Shown here: positions 44,503-54,717 of the stretch, piece after piece
How positions within the stretch are numbered: the stretch's first letter is position 1
Layout: each line of letters starts with the position of its first letter
Assembly (NCBI RefSeq): GCF_013820765.1
Contig: NZ_JABJVM010000014.1
Coordinates: 1 to 64,000 of the forward strand
Length of the DNA: 64,000 nucleotides
Origin: Paenilisteria rustica
Lineage (GTDB): Bacteria > Bacillota > Bacilli > Lactobacillales > Listeriaceae
Direction: 5' to 3'
The notes under the pieces: generated by a model
The model's database searches: none
What the model was told of the DNA's origin: nothing
What the model saw: only the letters and a program-made list of their open reading frames with translations
Made by a program: the position numbers and the translations under genes

Positions 44503-45249
44503 TTAGCTTGGTGTATCTGATAACGTCCATGTCAATGACGTTGTATACGCCGAATCCGAGTATTTCGCACTTTTACCAGGTACATTTAACGTGACAGCAT
44601 CGGCGGCTTCTGTATTATCTGCGCCAAAGTTATCTACCCAATGACCCATACCTTCCTCAGCTTCTGCATTCATAACCATAGCAGCCGTTCCATCTGGATT
44701 TAAGGTAATAGAAGTGGCGACTGTTGGAGCTGGAATATCCGAATCACTTCTTGTCACAGCCGAAGCTTTCGTAATCGTTATTGCCGCACCATCAAGCGCA
44801 CGACTTGAGCCATCCGTTAACTGTCCATTTTCTGCTACAGTCAGCTGCCAGCCAGCGTTATTTCCGCGGTTATCTGTGACTTGGACATTATTCGGCACGT
44901 CGACCTTGGAACCGTCAACGGTCATTTGATCTAGTTTTGCCGTGTATGTTTTTGTTTCCCCAGAAATCGTTTGTGTCCCAAAATCAAAGGAAGAAGCGTA
45001 ATCAATACTTAATGGGCCGCCTGTTCCTGGGTCCGTTGAATCTGGATCAACCGGCGTATCTGGATTTAGTGGATCAACTGGATTGTTGTTATCAGAGCTA
45101 TCTTGCGCTTTAAAAACGACAGAACCCGTGGAATCCAGCGTACCAATTTCTGCGGCTTTTGCGATGGTGTTGTTCGGGGCGATAAGAGATGCGGCGAATG
45201 CGGTTGTTACTGCGACTGTTGCTAAAATTGCTTTTTTATTTACGTTCAA
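44503..45249 (-). CDS. WxL domain surface protein (small)
   Basis: 248 residues. Signal peptide (cleaved near IAKA-AE), a proline/aspartate-rich linker and a WxL domain with the two motifs NNAGWQLTV and SLTWTLSDTP, which bind peptidoglycan non-covalently. The start is set at the TTG at 45249 behind GAAGGAG; a longer frame to 45303 has no site. It is 136 bases downstream of the larger WxL gene, so both are probably coexpressed. Confidence 0.9.
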   Translation of the reverse strand: MNVNKKAILATVAVTTAFAASLIAPNNTIAKAAEIGTLDSTGSVVFKAQDSSDNNNPVDPLNPDTPVDPDSTDPGTGGPLSIDYASSFDFGTQTISGETKTYTAKLDQMTVDGSKVDVPNNVQVTDNRGNNAGWQLTVAENGQLTDGSSRALDGAAITITKASAVTRSDSDIPAPTVATSITLNPDGTAAMVMNAEAEEGMGHWVDNFGADNTEAADAVTLNVPGKSAKYSDSAYTTSLTWTLSDTPS

Positions 45250-45385
45250 AATAGTAGTCTCCTTCAAAGTGTGCCGATTTGATGTTGCTATCAGCTTTTT
45301 CACTATCTTAATTATTTGCCAAGGCTTGATGGATTAGATAACTTGTGAAAGCTCTCTGTGCCTCACATCCTTTCCAAATATTCTT

Positions 45386-47308
45386 TTACGGGGTATCATT
45401 TAATGTCCACGTGATGCTCGTCTGATAATGACTATCCGCTTTCACACCGGTAGGATTGATTTTCATATGAATCCCTTCATCAGCTGCATACTGAATGGTC
45501 GTAATGTCATCAGAATTCGACGTACCTTCCCCGATAACGAACGCTTGATTGTCCATTATACGTGTTTCTACACCATCTTTCGTGTAAATCAAAGCATCAT
45601 ATAGTTTTTTATTACTAGGATTATTCACGTCGACAAAAGGCCCATTTACCGTTCCTGTCACTTGCCACTTCTCACCATTATTCCGCGTATCCTTGATTTG
45701 CAACTTCCAATCTGGATTTTGACGTGGAATATCTACTTCACCACTAGTAATTTCAGTCGTTTCAAAAACTAAATCCTCTGGTGCTTCATTGAATTCAAAA
45801 ACAGGTTTGTCCTGCACTGTAATCGTACGGATCAATGTTGTTGTATTGCCATCACTATCGGTCACTGTATACGTTAGTTCATAATCACCTGGTTGATTTG
45901 TATCTACAGAACCGTCAATCATTAGTTGACTTGTCAAATCACCATCTTCTTTATCCGTCGCTTTGACGCCTGCAAGAGGGTCAAAGCTATCTCCCTCTTG
46001 AATCGCTACTTTCGTTGTAGCACTAATGACCGGTTTTTCTGCAACAGTAACGGTACGCCTAAACGAAGCAACATTCCCGTCAGAATCCGTTACATCATAG
46101 GTCAGTTCATACATGCCCGACTTGCTTGTATCCACGCTACCTGCCACGTTCACATTTGTTGTTATATCCCCATCTTCCACGTCAGTCGCTTGAATAGTAC
46201 TCATCGGGTCAAAAGAGGAATCAGGCTGAATCATCGTTTCCAGTTCGCCTGTAATTACTGGTATATGATTATCTAAAATGGCTATAGAACTATCGGCTGC
46301 ATTTGCATTATAGACATCTGTATCGAAGTTCTCATCGTTATACGTCACACTTGTAGTTGGTGTTGCCGCGTCCGTTATTTCTGTCCCTTTAAGAGGTATT
46401 TGTATCATTGCGGAGGCATCTTTTTTAAGGCCCGAGATGGCAAATGTAAGTTCACCTGTTGTAGCATTGTATTGTTCATTTGTAATCGAAGTGTCACTAG
46501 AAGAAAGCGTTCTAGGGCTGTAGCTCAACTCAGGAGGAATTTTAACAGTAAAGGTATTGTTTACAGCAGTCATACCACCAACATTCGCCACTTGTAATTG
46601 GTAGTTTGTAGTATTACGTACTTTCATATCCACCGTAGAAAAACTACCTTCTACATCTAAGATAGATTGCGTGGCAAATTGAATATTATCAAGTAAATTT
46701 CCGACACCATCGCCGCCTGTCGACGAAATGGAATCAAATTGAAAACGTGTTACAGTCTGTCCCTCAGGAATCGTATACACACCTGTGTAAAGGCCCCATT
46801 GGCTATTTCCGTCAGTCATTCTAGCCTGTTCAACCATTGCTCCACCAGGTGCCCCAAATGTGATAGAAGCTGTATCTGTTCCTTTTCTTCCTCTATGATA
46901 TACATGCCAATGAACATTTAAACCAGGGGTCGTTGGTATATCTTGATATAAAGAGGCGACTTCAAATGATGCATTTAACTCAGCATACTGTTCCCCCGAA
47001 AATGGAGTTATACCTTGAACATCTCTTTGCAACTCAACTTGTCCGTCACTTGCGGTTGTATTCCATCCTGGTACACTTGCTTGATCAAAGACTTTATACG
47101 ATCCACTGAATTGAGGGTTTTCAAAATCACCATTTGTTATCGAAATAACATCAGATGTTTCCTGTAATACTTGTTTCTTTTCTGTACTAGTTGCTGCTGT
47201 CACATGCTGCACGTTCCATGGATTTATAACTAAAGATGATGTTATAAGTCCGCCTATTAAGAAGACAGTTGGGATACTACGCCATGTTCTTTTAAAATTT
47301 TTACGCAT
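45386..47308 (-). CDS. WxL domain protein with lectin-like and DUF5011-type Ig domains
   Basis: 640 residues. Signal peptide, then a DUF642/CBM-like beta domain (ISITNGDFENPQFSG ... FQFDSIS), a DUF11-like domain, two DUF5011-type Ig repeats (ATDVEDGDITTNVNVAGSVDT and ATDKEDGDLTSQLMIDGSVDT) and a C-terminal WxL domain (DWKLQIKDTRN, TSITWTLNDTP). It is likely a cell-wall-bound glycan- or host-binding protein. Unlike most WxL loci, no DUF916/DUF3324 partner is encoded next to it. RBS GGAGGTGA. Confidence 0.88.
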   Translation of the reverse strand: MRKNFKRTWRSIPTVFLIGGLITSSLVINPWNVQHVTAATSTEKKQVLQETSDVISITNGDFENPQFSGSYKVFDQASVPGWNTTASDGQVELQRDVQGITPFSGEQYAELNASFEVASLYQDIPTTPGLNVHWHVYHRGRKGTDTASITFGAPGGAMVEQARMTDGNSQWGLYTGVYTIPEGQTVTRFQFDSISSTGGDGVGNLLDNIQFATQSILDVEGSFSTVDMKVRNTTNYQLQVANVGGMTAVNNTFTVKIPPELSYSPRTLSSSDTSITNEQYNATTGELTFAISGLKKDASAMIQIPLKGTEITDAATPTTSVTYNDENFDTDVYNANAADSSIAILDNHIPVITGELETMIQPDSSFDPMSTIQATDVEDGDITTNVNVAGSVDTSKSGMYELTYDVTDSDGNVASFRRTVTVAEKPVISATTKVAIQEGDSFDPLAGVKATDKEDGDLTSQLMIDGSVDTNQPGDYELTYTVTDSDGNTTTLIRTITVQDKPVFEFNEAPEDLVFETTEITSGEVDIPRQNPDWKLQIKDTRNNGEKWQVTGTVNGPFVDVNNPSNKKLYDALIYTKDGVETRIMDNQAFVIGEGTSNSDDITTIQYAADEGIHMKINPTGVKADSHYQTSITWTLNDTP

Positions 47309-47400
47309 TGGTCACCCTCACCTCCACTTGAATTAATCGATACTAAAAATATACCAAACAGGGAGTTTATGCGTTGTATATTTGTAACAGTATTTCATTC

Positions 47401-47425
47401 AAAAAACGACAAAATCGTGACGTTT
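47401..47425. terminator. Terminator-like hairpin upstream of the WxL gene
   Basis: AAAAAACG and CGTTTTTT flank an 8- to 11-base loop, bordered by A and T runs. Together with the hairpin at 47448 it insulates the two units. Confidence 0.5.
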
Positions 47426-47447
47426 TTTATTTTTGAGCACAAAGAAA

Positions 47448-47473
47448 AACCCTATGACAAATGCCATAAGGTT
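47448..47473 (-). terminator. Terminator of the DUF389 gene
   Basis: AACCcTATG pairs with CATAaGGTT; on the minus strand TTTTTCTTTG follows. Confidence 0.65.
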
Positions 47474-47486
47474 ACCTCAAGTTAAT

Positions 47487-48515
47487 TTAGTTTGCTGTCC
47501 TGTCTTGCTGTTCTACACTTTTATTATCCTCTTGATTTGAAATATATTTATCCAAATACTGCTTCAACTCTGCACCATCGAGCTCATTCAAATCTGGAAT
47601 TTGGTCAATATCTAGCGTGACGTCCTCCAACCCATAGTCAGCTAAACTATCTTGAACACTCGCTACATCGCTTTTAGACATGTAATCACCTGATATCGTA
47701 ACAACTAATTTTTGCGTCTCATCGTTGTAATCCTGATCAAGAACCACATCATCAGGAAACTCTTCCTTCACAAACTGACTAATAGCCGATGTCCGGATAC
47801 TTTCCTGCACCAATGTTGCCGCTGAAAAAATACTTGGAACTACAACCAACAACGATAAAATAATCAGAATTACATTCATTCTTCTGTTCTCCTTGCTACT
47901 TTTCATTGTATGCAAAGGAAAACGCATGAAGCGAACACCGATGAACGTCGCAATCATAATAAATGCACTATTAATAATAAATAAATAGGAAGCACCTATA
48001 AAATAAGAAAATTGCAACGTAGCTATCGAATAACCAACCGTACAAAGCGGCGGCATCAGCGCTGTAGCAATCGCAACACCCGGCACAATATTCGTACTCG
48101 TTTTCTTTCTAGCGCCGATGATTCCAGCAACGCCCCCTGTAAATGCGATGACAACGTCCCAAATCGTCGGAGAAGTCCTAGCAATAAGCTCGCTGCTCGC
48201 GTATGTAATCGGCGAAATTGAAAAGTAAAGCGTAGCAACCACTAAACTGACAACAACCTCCACAAATAACAATAAAGCCGCCTTTTTTACAATCTGAAAA
48301 TCAAAAACAGAAAGCCCGTAGCCAATCCCTAAAATCGGTGTCATCAGTGGCGAAATTAGCATTGCACCAATAATAACCGGAATCGAATTCATATTCAATC
48401 CCACCGAAGCAATCAATATCGCACACATTAAAATCATCGAATCGCTCGTCTTAATCACCAAATCGGAAAGAACTTTTTGCCGGAACTCTTGCGCATTATA
48501 ATTTGTTGCATCCAT
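47487..48515 (-). CDS. DUF389 family membrane protein
   Basis: 342 residues, about six membrane helices in the first two thirds and a soluble C-terminal domain. VGLNMNSIPVIIGAMLISPLMTPILGIGYGL and PGVAIATALMPPLCTVGYS are the family's signature stretches. Function unknown; often thought to be a transporter. RBS GAGGTG. Confidence 0.85.
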   Translation of the reverse strand: MDATNYNAQEFRQKVLSDLVIKTSDSMILMCAILIASVGLNMNSIPVIIGAMLISPLMTPILGIGYGLSVFDFQIVKKAALLLFVEVVVSLVVATLYFSISPITYASSELIARTSPTIWDVVIAFTGGVAGIIGARKKTSTNIVPGVAIATALMPPLCTVGYSIATLQFSYFIGASYLFIINSAFIMIATFIGVRFMRFPLHTMKSSKENRRMNVILIILSLLVVVPSIFSAATLVQESIRTSAISQFVKEEFPDDVVLDQDYNDETQKLVVTISGDYMSKSDVASVQDSLADYGLEDVTLDIDQIPDLNELDGAELKQYLDKYISNQEDNKSVEQQDRTAN

Positions 48516-48581
48516 ATATTCACCTCATACGAATTTGATAGCTCCAACCAAATAGTAGACCCTCTATCAAATTATTTTTAC

Positions 48582-49421
48582 TTAAATCCCGATTTCTTGC
48601 CTCACCTTTACATCCAGCGCATCAAACGCTTGCTCGTGATACGGAATCACTGCAATTAGTTCTGGACCTGGGTTGTCAGACATCGGATGATGGTATAAAA
48701 CCTCCAAATTATTCATCATTTGTTCTAAATCATGAATCAGTGATAACATCGGCTCCGCTTCTCCTACTTTAGGCACAAAACTGCTATCATTCACAATCTT
48801 CATTCGCTCCTCTTTCAGCGCCTGTAAAGCTTTCCACGCCCCGACTAAATCATCATGCAACACTTCTTCATTTTGATACTTCGCACGAATTGTATCCATT
48901 TGCGTCAAGCAGGCTTTTGCATGGTCATAGAATACCCGGTTCATCTCTGTCTTCTTTTTCGGATAAAGGGAGTAGACAAGCAGACCGATAGCCAGGCCAA
49001 TCAGCGTATCAATAATCCGGTTGTTAATATAGAGCACCGGCTGTCCCTCACCCTTTCCAACCAAAATCATGACCGTAATAACCGCGATAACTGGCGTAAA
49101 TTTACCGACAAAAAGGTAACCCCATAATACCGCAATCGTCGCCGCAATCGGTATCATCAAAAAATGATTATCTGGAACGATAAAGTAGAACAGAACCCCC
49201 GTTGCACCACCGACAAGCGTTCCCAAAATACGCTCCATGCTCGATTTATACGTCGCGCCTTTCGTCAGCTGAGCCGTAATGTAAATCGCATTAAACACGT
49301 AAGTCGGATACACAATATACTTCCCGAAAAAAGGGTATAGCAAAATACAAATAAACATACTGATAAGCACTTTAGCAACGCGAGGGTCTAGCGCTAACCG
49401 TTCTCTTAATGTCGTTTTCAT
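48582..49421 (-). CDS. FUSC-like membrane protein (aromatic acid exporter type), second of a pair
   Basis: 279 residues. An N-terminal block of about six helices (IYITAQLTKGATYKSSMERILGTLVGGATG is the FUSC core motif) is followed by a helical cytoplasmic domain. Probably forms an efflux or proton-coupled transporter together with its neighbour, with which it overlaps by four bases. Substrate unknown. Confidence 0.75.
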   Translation of the reverse strand: MKTTLRERLALDPRVAKVLISMFICILLYPFFGKYIVYPTYVFNAIYITAQLTKGATYKSSMERILGTLVGGATGVLFYFIVPDNHFLMIPIAATIAVLWGYLFVGKFTPVIAVITVMILVGKGEGQPVLYINNRIIDTLIGLAIGLLVYSLYPKKKTEMNRVFYDHAKACLTQMDTIRAKYQNEEVLHDDLVGAWKALQALKEERMKIVNDSSFVPKVGEAEPMLSLIHDLEQMMNNLEVLYHHPMSDNPGPELIAVIPYHEQAFDALDVKVRQEIGI

Positions 49422-50329
49422 GCAACCTCACCCCCGTTTAGCGTTTGAATACTTCCTCGTATGGCTTCCATGCCTTTTGCGAACTCCTTAATATGGAACG
49501 ACAAAATGGCATCCCCATTCGAAACAACAGGAATATCATCAAGACCTATGGCGCGCAACGCTCCCTGCACGGTTTCATCGACTTGATATTCGCCCAACTC
49601 AGAAATCGTCAATAGGCTGAAATAAGCTTGTAAATACGAAGCCAATGCTTTCTGGTAAATTTCAACATGCGCTGGGTCCTTCTGTTTTCCCGCCGCATAT
49701 TCACGAATCAACATTTGTGACTGAACAAAAATACCATACAGAGGCTTCGGTCGGCCACCTTCTTTTTTCACTAAAATGTTATGCAATTCTTTTTGAAATA
49801 GTCCCATCGTTTGCTTCATCATCATCTGAATCGATTTCTCCACTGGGATATGCACAAATCTTACAATCAAGCGAACCACGATAAAGAAGACGGCCACATC
49901 AGCCATCATAATGATTAAAACGACCCAATATGGCGCGTTCATATCTGATGTATCCAAGAAAAATAACGCCGTCCCAATCGCCATCGTAATAACCATATAT
50001 TTTTGCGGCATCATAAAGTTAATCGCAAGGAGCGCAACGACCATCACCACAAAATAGACATACACATTCATATCAAAAAATACCGATGAAGTCCCAACGA
50101 TCACACAAGCGAATACGAACATAATTCCTATTTTTGACATTGCCTTTTTTGTAAAACCACTCGTCGGCTGAATCGAGATAATCCCCATCAATAACGCAAT
50201 CGGAAGGATGCCAATAAATTGCGGTATGAGCAGTGTATGGACACCGACACAAATAAGCGCAAAAATAAAAACTTGCAACATATGTATTAAGCCCTTCGTC
50301 CCTAGTTTCGCTAAAATTAGTTTTTTCAT
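49418..50329 (-). CDS. FUSC-like membrane protein, first of a pair
   Basis: 303 residues with about six N-terminal helices (ALLMGIISIQPTSGFTKKAMSKIG...) and a cytoplasmic helical domain. Paralogous in layout to the following gene; coupled translation (ATGA overlap) suggests a heteromeric transporter. No adjacent regulator. Confidence 0.7.
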   Translation of the reverse strand: MKKLILAKLGTKGLIHMLQVFIFALICVGVHTLLIPQFIGILPIALLMGIISIQPTSGFTKKAMSKIGIMFVFACVIVGTSSVFFDMNVYVYFVVMVVALLAINFMMPQKYMVITMAIGTALFFLDTSDMNAPYWVVLIIMMADVAVFFIVVRLIVRFVHIPVEKSIQMMMKQTMGLFQKELHNILVKKEGGRPKPLYGIFVQSQMLIREYAAGKQKDPAHVEIYQKALASYLQAYFSLLTISELGEYQVDETVQGALRAIGLDDIPVVSNGDAILSFHIKEFAKGMEAIRGSIQTLNGGEVA

Positions 50330-50463
50330 TCTGCGTTGTCCCCTTTTCCTCTAAGTTTTAGTATCATATAGAAATTTTATCACAGATTACCTCATTCGGA
50401 TAGCTGTATATCATATACCCCAGTTTGCCAGCACATAGACATGATATCTAGACAAAATAAAAA

Positions 50464-50492
50464 AAGCTAAGCACCCCTTTCATGCTTAACTT
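50464..50492 (-). terminator. Terminator of the liaFSR-ktrC operon
   Basis: AAGCTAAGCA and TGCTTAACTT form the stem; on the minus strand a T run (complement of 50457-50465) follows. Confidence 0.75.
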
Positions 50493-50498
50493 TCCATG

Positions 50499-51158
50499 TT
50501 ATTGAATTTGTTCTTGCAAGCGTTCAATATCATCATCGCTACCAATGACAATCAAAACATCGCTCGATTCCAATATGTCGGTTGCTTCTGGTGTAATAAT
50601 CATCTGTTTATCACGCTTAATTCCGACAATATTCACGCCATACGTATTTCGAAAATCCAGTTCGTGCAGGCTTTTCCCTAAGAAGCGGCGGTTGGAAACG
50701 GAAATTTCGACCAAACTGTACTCATCCGATAGCTCCAAGTAGTCCAACATATTTTTAGAAACGATATAATGCGCGATGCGGCGGCCCATATCACGCTCTG
50801 GATGCACCACGCGATCCGCCCCGATTTTATCAAGTAACTTCGCATGTTTATCGTTCGTTGCCTTGGCCGTAACGTACTTCACGCCCATCTCTTTCAAAAT
50901 TAGCGTCGTCAAAATACTCGACTGAATATCCTCACCGATCGACACAATCACATGCTCAAAATTACGAATTCCAAGTTGGCGCAACGCATTTTCATCGGTT
51001 GAATTACAAATCACGGCATGCGTCGCAATCGACATAAATTCGTTGACGCGCTCCTCACTCGAGTCAATCGCCAGCACTTCCATTCCCTGCTCCACAAGTG
51101 ACTTACAAATACTACCGCCAAAACGTCCTAATCCAATAACTGCAAATCCTTCTTTCAT
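50499..51158 (-). CDS. ktrC: Potassium uptake regulatory subunit KtrA/KtrC type
   Basis: 219 residues. RCK_N domain with the nucleotide-binding GLGRFGGSICKSL and DSSEERVNEF, and a C-terminal RCK_C domain (FLGKSLHELDFRNTYGVNIVGI). It binds ATP/ADP and c-di-AMP in this family and gates a KtrB/D channel, which is not in the window. It lies 17 bases after liaR and shares its operon; KtrC rather than KtrA is inferred from isolated position and synteny. Confidence 0.88.
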   Translation of the reverse strand: MKEGFAVIGLGRFGGSICKSLVEQGMEVLAIDSSEERVNEFMSIATHAVICNSTDENALRQLGIRNFEHVIVSIGEDIQSSILTTLILKEMGVKYVTAKATNDKHAKLLDKIGADRVVHPERDMGRRIAHYIVSKNMLDYLELSDEYSLVEISVSNRRFLGKSLHELDFRNTYGVNIVGIKRDKQMIITPEATDILESSDVLIVIGSDDDIERLQEQIQ

Positions 51159-51175
51159 CGCAAAAATCCGCCCCC

Positions 51176-51814
51176 TTACTCTTTATCGACAAGGTCATGT
51201 TTAAACGCATAAATCGCCGCTTGCGTCCGGTCTTGCACATCTAGCTTCGATAAAATATTACTCACATGCGTCTTCACCGTTTTTAGCGTAATAAAAAGTT
51301 CGTCCGCAATTTCTTGATTCGATTTACCCTCTGCAATTAGCAACAAGATTTCGTTTTCCCGATTCGTCAAATCATCATGCAAATTCTTCTCCGGTTTCGC
51401 AGTCAAACGTTGCATCATTTTCCCGGTTACTTCTGGTTCTAATACAGAATCCCCGCCATATGTAGCACGAATAGCATCTGCAATCTCGCCCGCCGTCGAC
51501 GTTTTCAACATATAACTCGATGCACCCGCCTCAAGCGCTGGATACACCTTCTCATCATCAATAAAACTCGTCACGATGATAATCTTCGCCGTTTTCCACT
51601 GACGCATAATTTCCTGCGTCGCCTCAATCCCGTCCATTTCATCCATCACTAAGTCCATCAAAATAATGTCCGGACGCAGCTCCATCGCAAGCTCCACGCC
51701 TTCGCGACCGTTCTCCGCTTCCCCAACGACTTCCATATCATCCTGCACCGAAAGATACGCAGAAACACCGATTCGCACCATTTCATGATCATCTACTAGT
51801 AAAACTTTTATCAT
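51176..51814 (-). CDS. liaR: Response regulator LiaR
   Basis: 212 residues, NarL/FixJ type. Receiver domain with phospho-acceptor Asp in [15 protein letters not shown], and a LuxR-type HTH ([26 protein letters not shown]). Activated by LiaS on cell-wall stress. Its ATG overlaps the liaS stop by four bases. Confidence 0.93.
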   Translation of the reverse strand: MIKVLLVDDHEMVRIGVSAYLSVQDDMEVVGEAENGREGVELAMELRPDIILMDLVMDEMDGIEATQEIMRQWKTAKIIIVTSFIDDEKVYPALEAGASSYMLKTSTAGEIADAIRATYGGDSVLEPEVTGKMMQRLTAKPEKNLHDDLTNRENEILLLIAEGKSNQEIADELFITLKTVKTHVSNILSKLDVQDRTQAAIYAFKHDLVDKE

Positions 51815-52866
51815 TCGCCGTCCACATCCTTTTTCTTCACCAGTGGAATCTTAATTTCCACACTCGTTCCCTTCTTAGGAAAACTAATGATTTTAATCGA
51901 GCCGCCAAATTCAGCCACCCGTTCACGCATATTCTGCAAACCATACGAACCAGTCTGCGGTTTATTCATATCAAAGCCGACACCATCATCGACCACTTTT
52001 AAAACGACCAAATTATCGATCACAATCATCCGAACTTCCAGCAGATTCGCCTTCGAATGACGCAATGTATTAGAAAGTAGCTCCTGCACGATTCGGAATA
52101 AATGATCCTCGATGCCTTTTTGGAACGAAATATCCTCGATTTGCCATTCAACCTGAATCGGTAACTTCGTCGTCAACTCTTTCAACAACAACTCAATTCC
52201 CATTTTCAGCGACTTGCCTTCCAACTGAATCGGGCGTAAGTGTAGCAATAACGCGCGCATTTCCGACTGCGATTCATTGACAATCGATTCCACCATTTTC
52301 AGCTGCTTCTGCATCATCGGCGTCGCATTCTTCTCGCTTTGCTCATTAAGTGCCGACAAAAGCATCATCGCCGCGAAAAGCTGTTGACTCACCGAATCAT
52401 GCAATTCCCGCGCAATCCGGTGCCGCTCCTCCGCCAAAATAGCCTCTTTCGTCTGCCCCGTCGTTTCCGCACGCTCATTCGCAATTTCCTGCGTCATCAT
52501 CGTCTGTGTCTTCATTTTTTCACGCAACCGCTCAATCTGGCTATAAACCTGCTGAATCTCTGCATAAATTTCATCATCATCCGCCGGCTTCTTCTCCAAT
52601 TCCCCTTGCTCTAAAAGCCGCAATGAGAAATCAATCGCCTCGAACTTCCGCTTAATAATGTAGCCAATCACCGCTCCAACAATGATTCCAACCGAAATCG
52701 CCATCAACACAATAAAAACAATAAACGGCAAGTAAAAGATCTTTTTGCCAATCAAAAGGTCATACCACGAAATATCGCCACCCGATTGATAAATCACCGT
52801 CGTTCCAAGCGAGGCAAGGAGTAACAAACCTGTCGTTGTCGCCATCGATGCGCGTGTAAACGTCAT
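51811..52866 (-). CDS. liaS: Sensor histidine kinase LiaS
   Basis: 351 residues. Two N-terminal membrane helices with a short extracellular loop, a HAMP-like segment, HisKA_3 domain with the phosphorylated His in [17 protein letters not shown], and a HATPase with DDGVGFD. This is the intramembrane-sensing LiaS layout. Overlaps liaF and liaR by four bases each. Confidence 0.93.
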   Translation of the reverse strand: MTFTRASMATTTGLLLLASLGTTVIYQSGGDISWYDLLIGKKIFYLPFIVFIVLMAISVGIIVGAVIGYIIKRKFEAIDFSLRLLEQGELEKKPADDDEIYAEIQQVYSQIERLREKMKTQTMMTQEIANERAETTGQTKEAILAEERHRIARELHDSVSQQLFAAMMLLSALNEQSEKNATPMMQKQLKMVESIVNESQSEMRALLLHLRPIQLEGKSLKMGIELLLKELTTKLPIQVEWQIEDISFQKGIEDHLFRIVQELLSNTLRHSKANLLEVRMIVIDNLVVLKVVDDGVGFDMNKPQTGSYGLQNMRERVAEFGGSIKIISFPKKGTSVEIKIPLVKKKDVDGE

Positions 52867-53576
52867 AGTGTAATCACCTCTAAATCACCAAGCACGACAG
52901 ACGTAATGATCTTCACCTTACGCGGCGCCGTCTCATAATTATCCGAGTACAATTTAATCGTATCATTTTGCACAGCCGTACTTTCCTTATCATACTGCAA
53001 ATGCCCGAAAATAGCTGAGTGCTCCAGACAAATCCCCAAATCAAACGGTACTAATAAGCGAATCTTGCCCGAAAAACTCCGAATCAAAACAACACTCTCA
53101 CCCGTTGGCAAAACCGTATTACCAAGATCGATAATCGTATCACCAATACCTGTCTGAACGTTGATATCATCCCATTCATATACTACATCTAGCACCCGCT
53201 GATTACCAAACCACTGATTGCGAATAAACGTATTGCGCGGATTAGGATTCTCAGCCCTTTCCTTCGTTTTAACCATCAATAATTGTGGCGCACGCTTACG
53301 ACTAACATAATAATATACCGCAAAAATTCCTGCGATTACGAGTCCAATTTTGAATGTAGCCGTTAAAAGCACCGAAATCAATATAAATATCGCTGCAATA
53401 AAAAGTCGCGTACGAGCCTTGTTCTTTGGAATACCCTCTTTGCGCGATGTGAATAAAAAACAAATCCCAACCGCAAATAGCACAAGTAATTCCCACCTAA
53501 AAAGCATCTCAAAAGCGATACCCACAGCAACTAATACAAGAAATAAGAAAATAAATGAACCTTCTAATTTTTTCAT
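52863..53576 (-). CDS. liaF: LiaF inhibitor of the LiaRS system
   Basis: 237 residues. N-terminal membrane helices and a C-terminal cytoplasmic LiaF-type domain (DINVQTGIGDTIIDLGN, GESVVLIRSFSGKIRLLVPFDLGI). Negative regulator of LiaS in the absence of wall damage. First gene of liaF-liaS-liaR-ktrC; RBS GAAGGGGG before the ATG. Confidence 0.92.
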   Translation of the reverse strand: MKKLEGSFIFLFLVLVAVGIAFEMLFRWELLVLFAVGICFLFTSRKEGIPKNKARTRLFIAAIFILISVLLTATFKIGLVIAGIFAVYYYVSRKRAPQLLMVKTKERAENPNPRNTFIRNQWFGNQRVLDVVYEWDDINVQTGIGDTIIDLGNTVLPTGESVVLIRSFSGKIRLLVPFDLGICLEHSAIFGHLQYDKESTAVQNDTIKLYSDNYETAPRKVKIITSVVLGDLEVITL

Positions 53577-53703
53577 CTGAAAACACCCCCTTCCTGTTTT
53601 TTCTTAAACGGGTCACTAGAATATTATCTTCTGTTTCCATTATAAATAGTGAAGCACCATCAAAACAGCCGCTGTAGCTGGAACTATATCTCCACCTTAA
53701 GTC

Positions 53704-54588
53704 TTAGTTTCCAGATTCCGTCGCGTCCTCATTCTCGAGCAAATAGGTAAAGCCATCTTCTTGTTTAATACGACGTTCCTTCATTAGAGTCCCGAGAGCA
53801 CGTTTGAACTGCGCCTTACTGACGCCAAATTTCGCACGAATCGCGTCGGGTTCTGATTTATCCCAAAATGCCATTTTACCGCCAACGCTCCGCAGATAAG
53901 TCAAAATCATCTCCGCATCATCACTCAGCACCTCATGTACGCGTCCTCGTAACGATAAATTCAGTGTGCCATCTGGTTTCACAGCGATAACACGTCCGTC
54001 TAATTTTTGCCCTAAACGCGGTTCCGACGTACGTTCCGTCTCATGGATAAATCCAATATGAAGATCCTCCGTGATCACAAATGTCCCCACTTTTAGCAAG
54101 CGATACACCGTTCCCGTCACGTTTTGATTGAACATATCTTGCGTTGCTCTAGTCGCGATTTCCTTGAACTCATGTTCCTCGCCCAAAACACCCCAAATAC
54201 GTTCCTTCTCATCCACACGAAGCGCGATCATTAAACGGTCCCCTTTTTTCGGCCATAAATGGTTCAGCGCTGGCATGTCATCCATCGAAACAACGACGTC
54301 TTTAGGAATACCGATATCAACAAAAACACCGAGATCCTTCCGAACTTCCGTCACCGTTCCCCACGCGTAATGCCCCACTTGCGCCTTAGGTATCACAGTT
54401 GTCGCCACGATTTCATGATCATAATCACGATAAATAAACACGGTTTCCGTATCGCCTATCGCAAGCTCCAAATTCCCCGCATTCGTAAACGGTAACTTCA
54501 CTTTTTCTCCGCGTTTTTCAAGTATATAAAATTCTTCTTCTTTTTCAATAACGGTCATCGTTTGCGCCGTTCCAATCATATTTATCAA
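53704..54588 (-). CDS. cvfB: CvfB-like S1 domain RNA-binding protein
   Basis: About 294 residues. Several S1-like beta barrels (WGTVTEVRKDLGVFVDIGIPKDVVVS; LDGRVIAVKPDGTLNLSLRG) and a C-terminal winged helix (RAKFGVSKAQFKRALGTLMKERRI) make up the CvfB/YitL layout. In Staphylococcus it affects virulence gene expression. Start: TTG at 54588 five bases after GAGGTGG is preferred; GTG at 54597 or ATG at 54579 are alternatives. Confidence 0.9.
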   Translation of the reverse strand: MINMIGTAQTMTVIEKEEEFYILEKRGEKVKLPFTNAGNLELAIGDTETVFIYRDYDHEIVATTVIPKAQVGHYAWGTVTEVRKDLGVFVDIGIPKDVVVSMDDMPALNHLWPKKGDRLMIALRVDEKERIWGVLGEEHEFKEIATRATQDMFNQNVTGTVYRLLKVGTFVITEDLHIGFIHETERTSEPRLGQKLDGRVIAVKPDGTLNLSLRGRVHEVLSDDAEMILTYLRSVGGKMAFWDKSEPDAIRAKFGVSKAQFKRALGTLMKERRIKQEDGFTYLLENEDATESGN

Positions 54589-54717
54589 CTTTTCCACCTC
54601 ATTAGTTATTCTTTTCTTATTATAGCTTAAATGGCGAAGTCGGTACAGCCTATTTCGCGAAAAAGCCGAACCTTCCTTTCTCGCTCCAAACGAAAAAAAT
54701 AGATTCGACTCTCAAAC

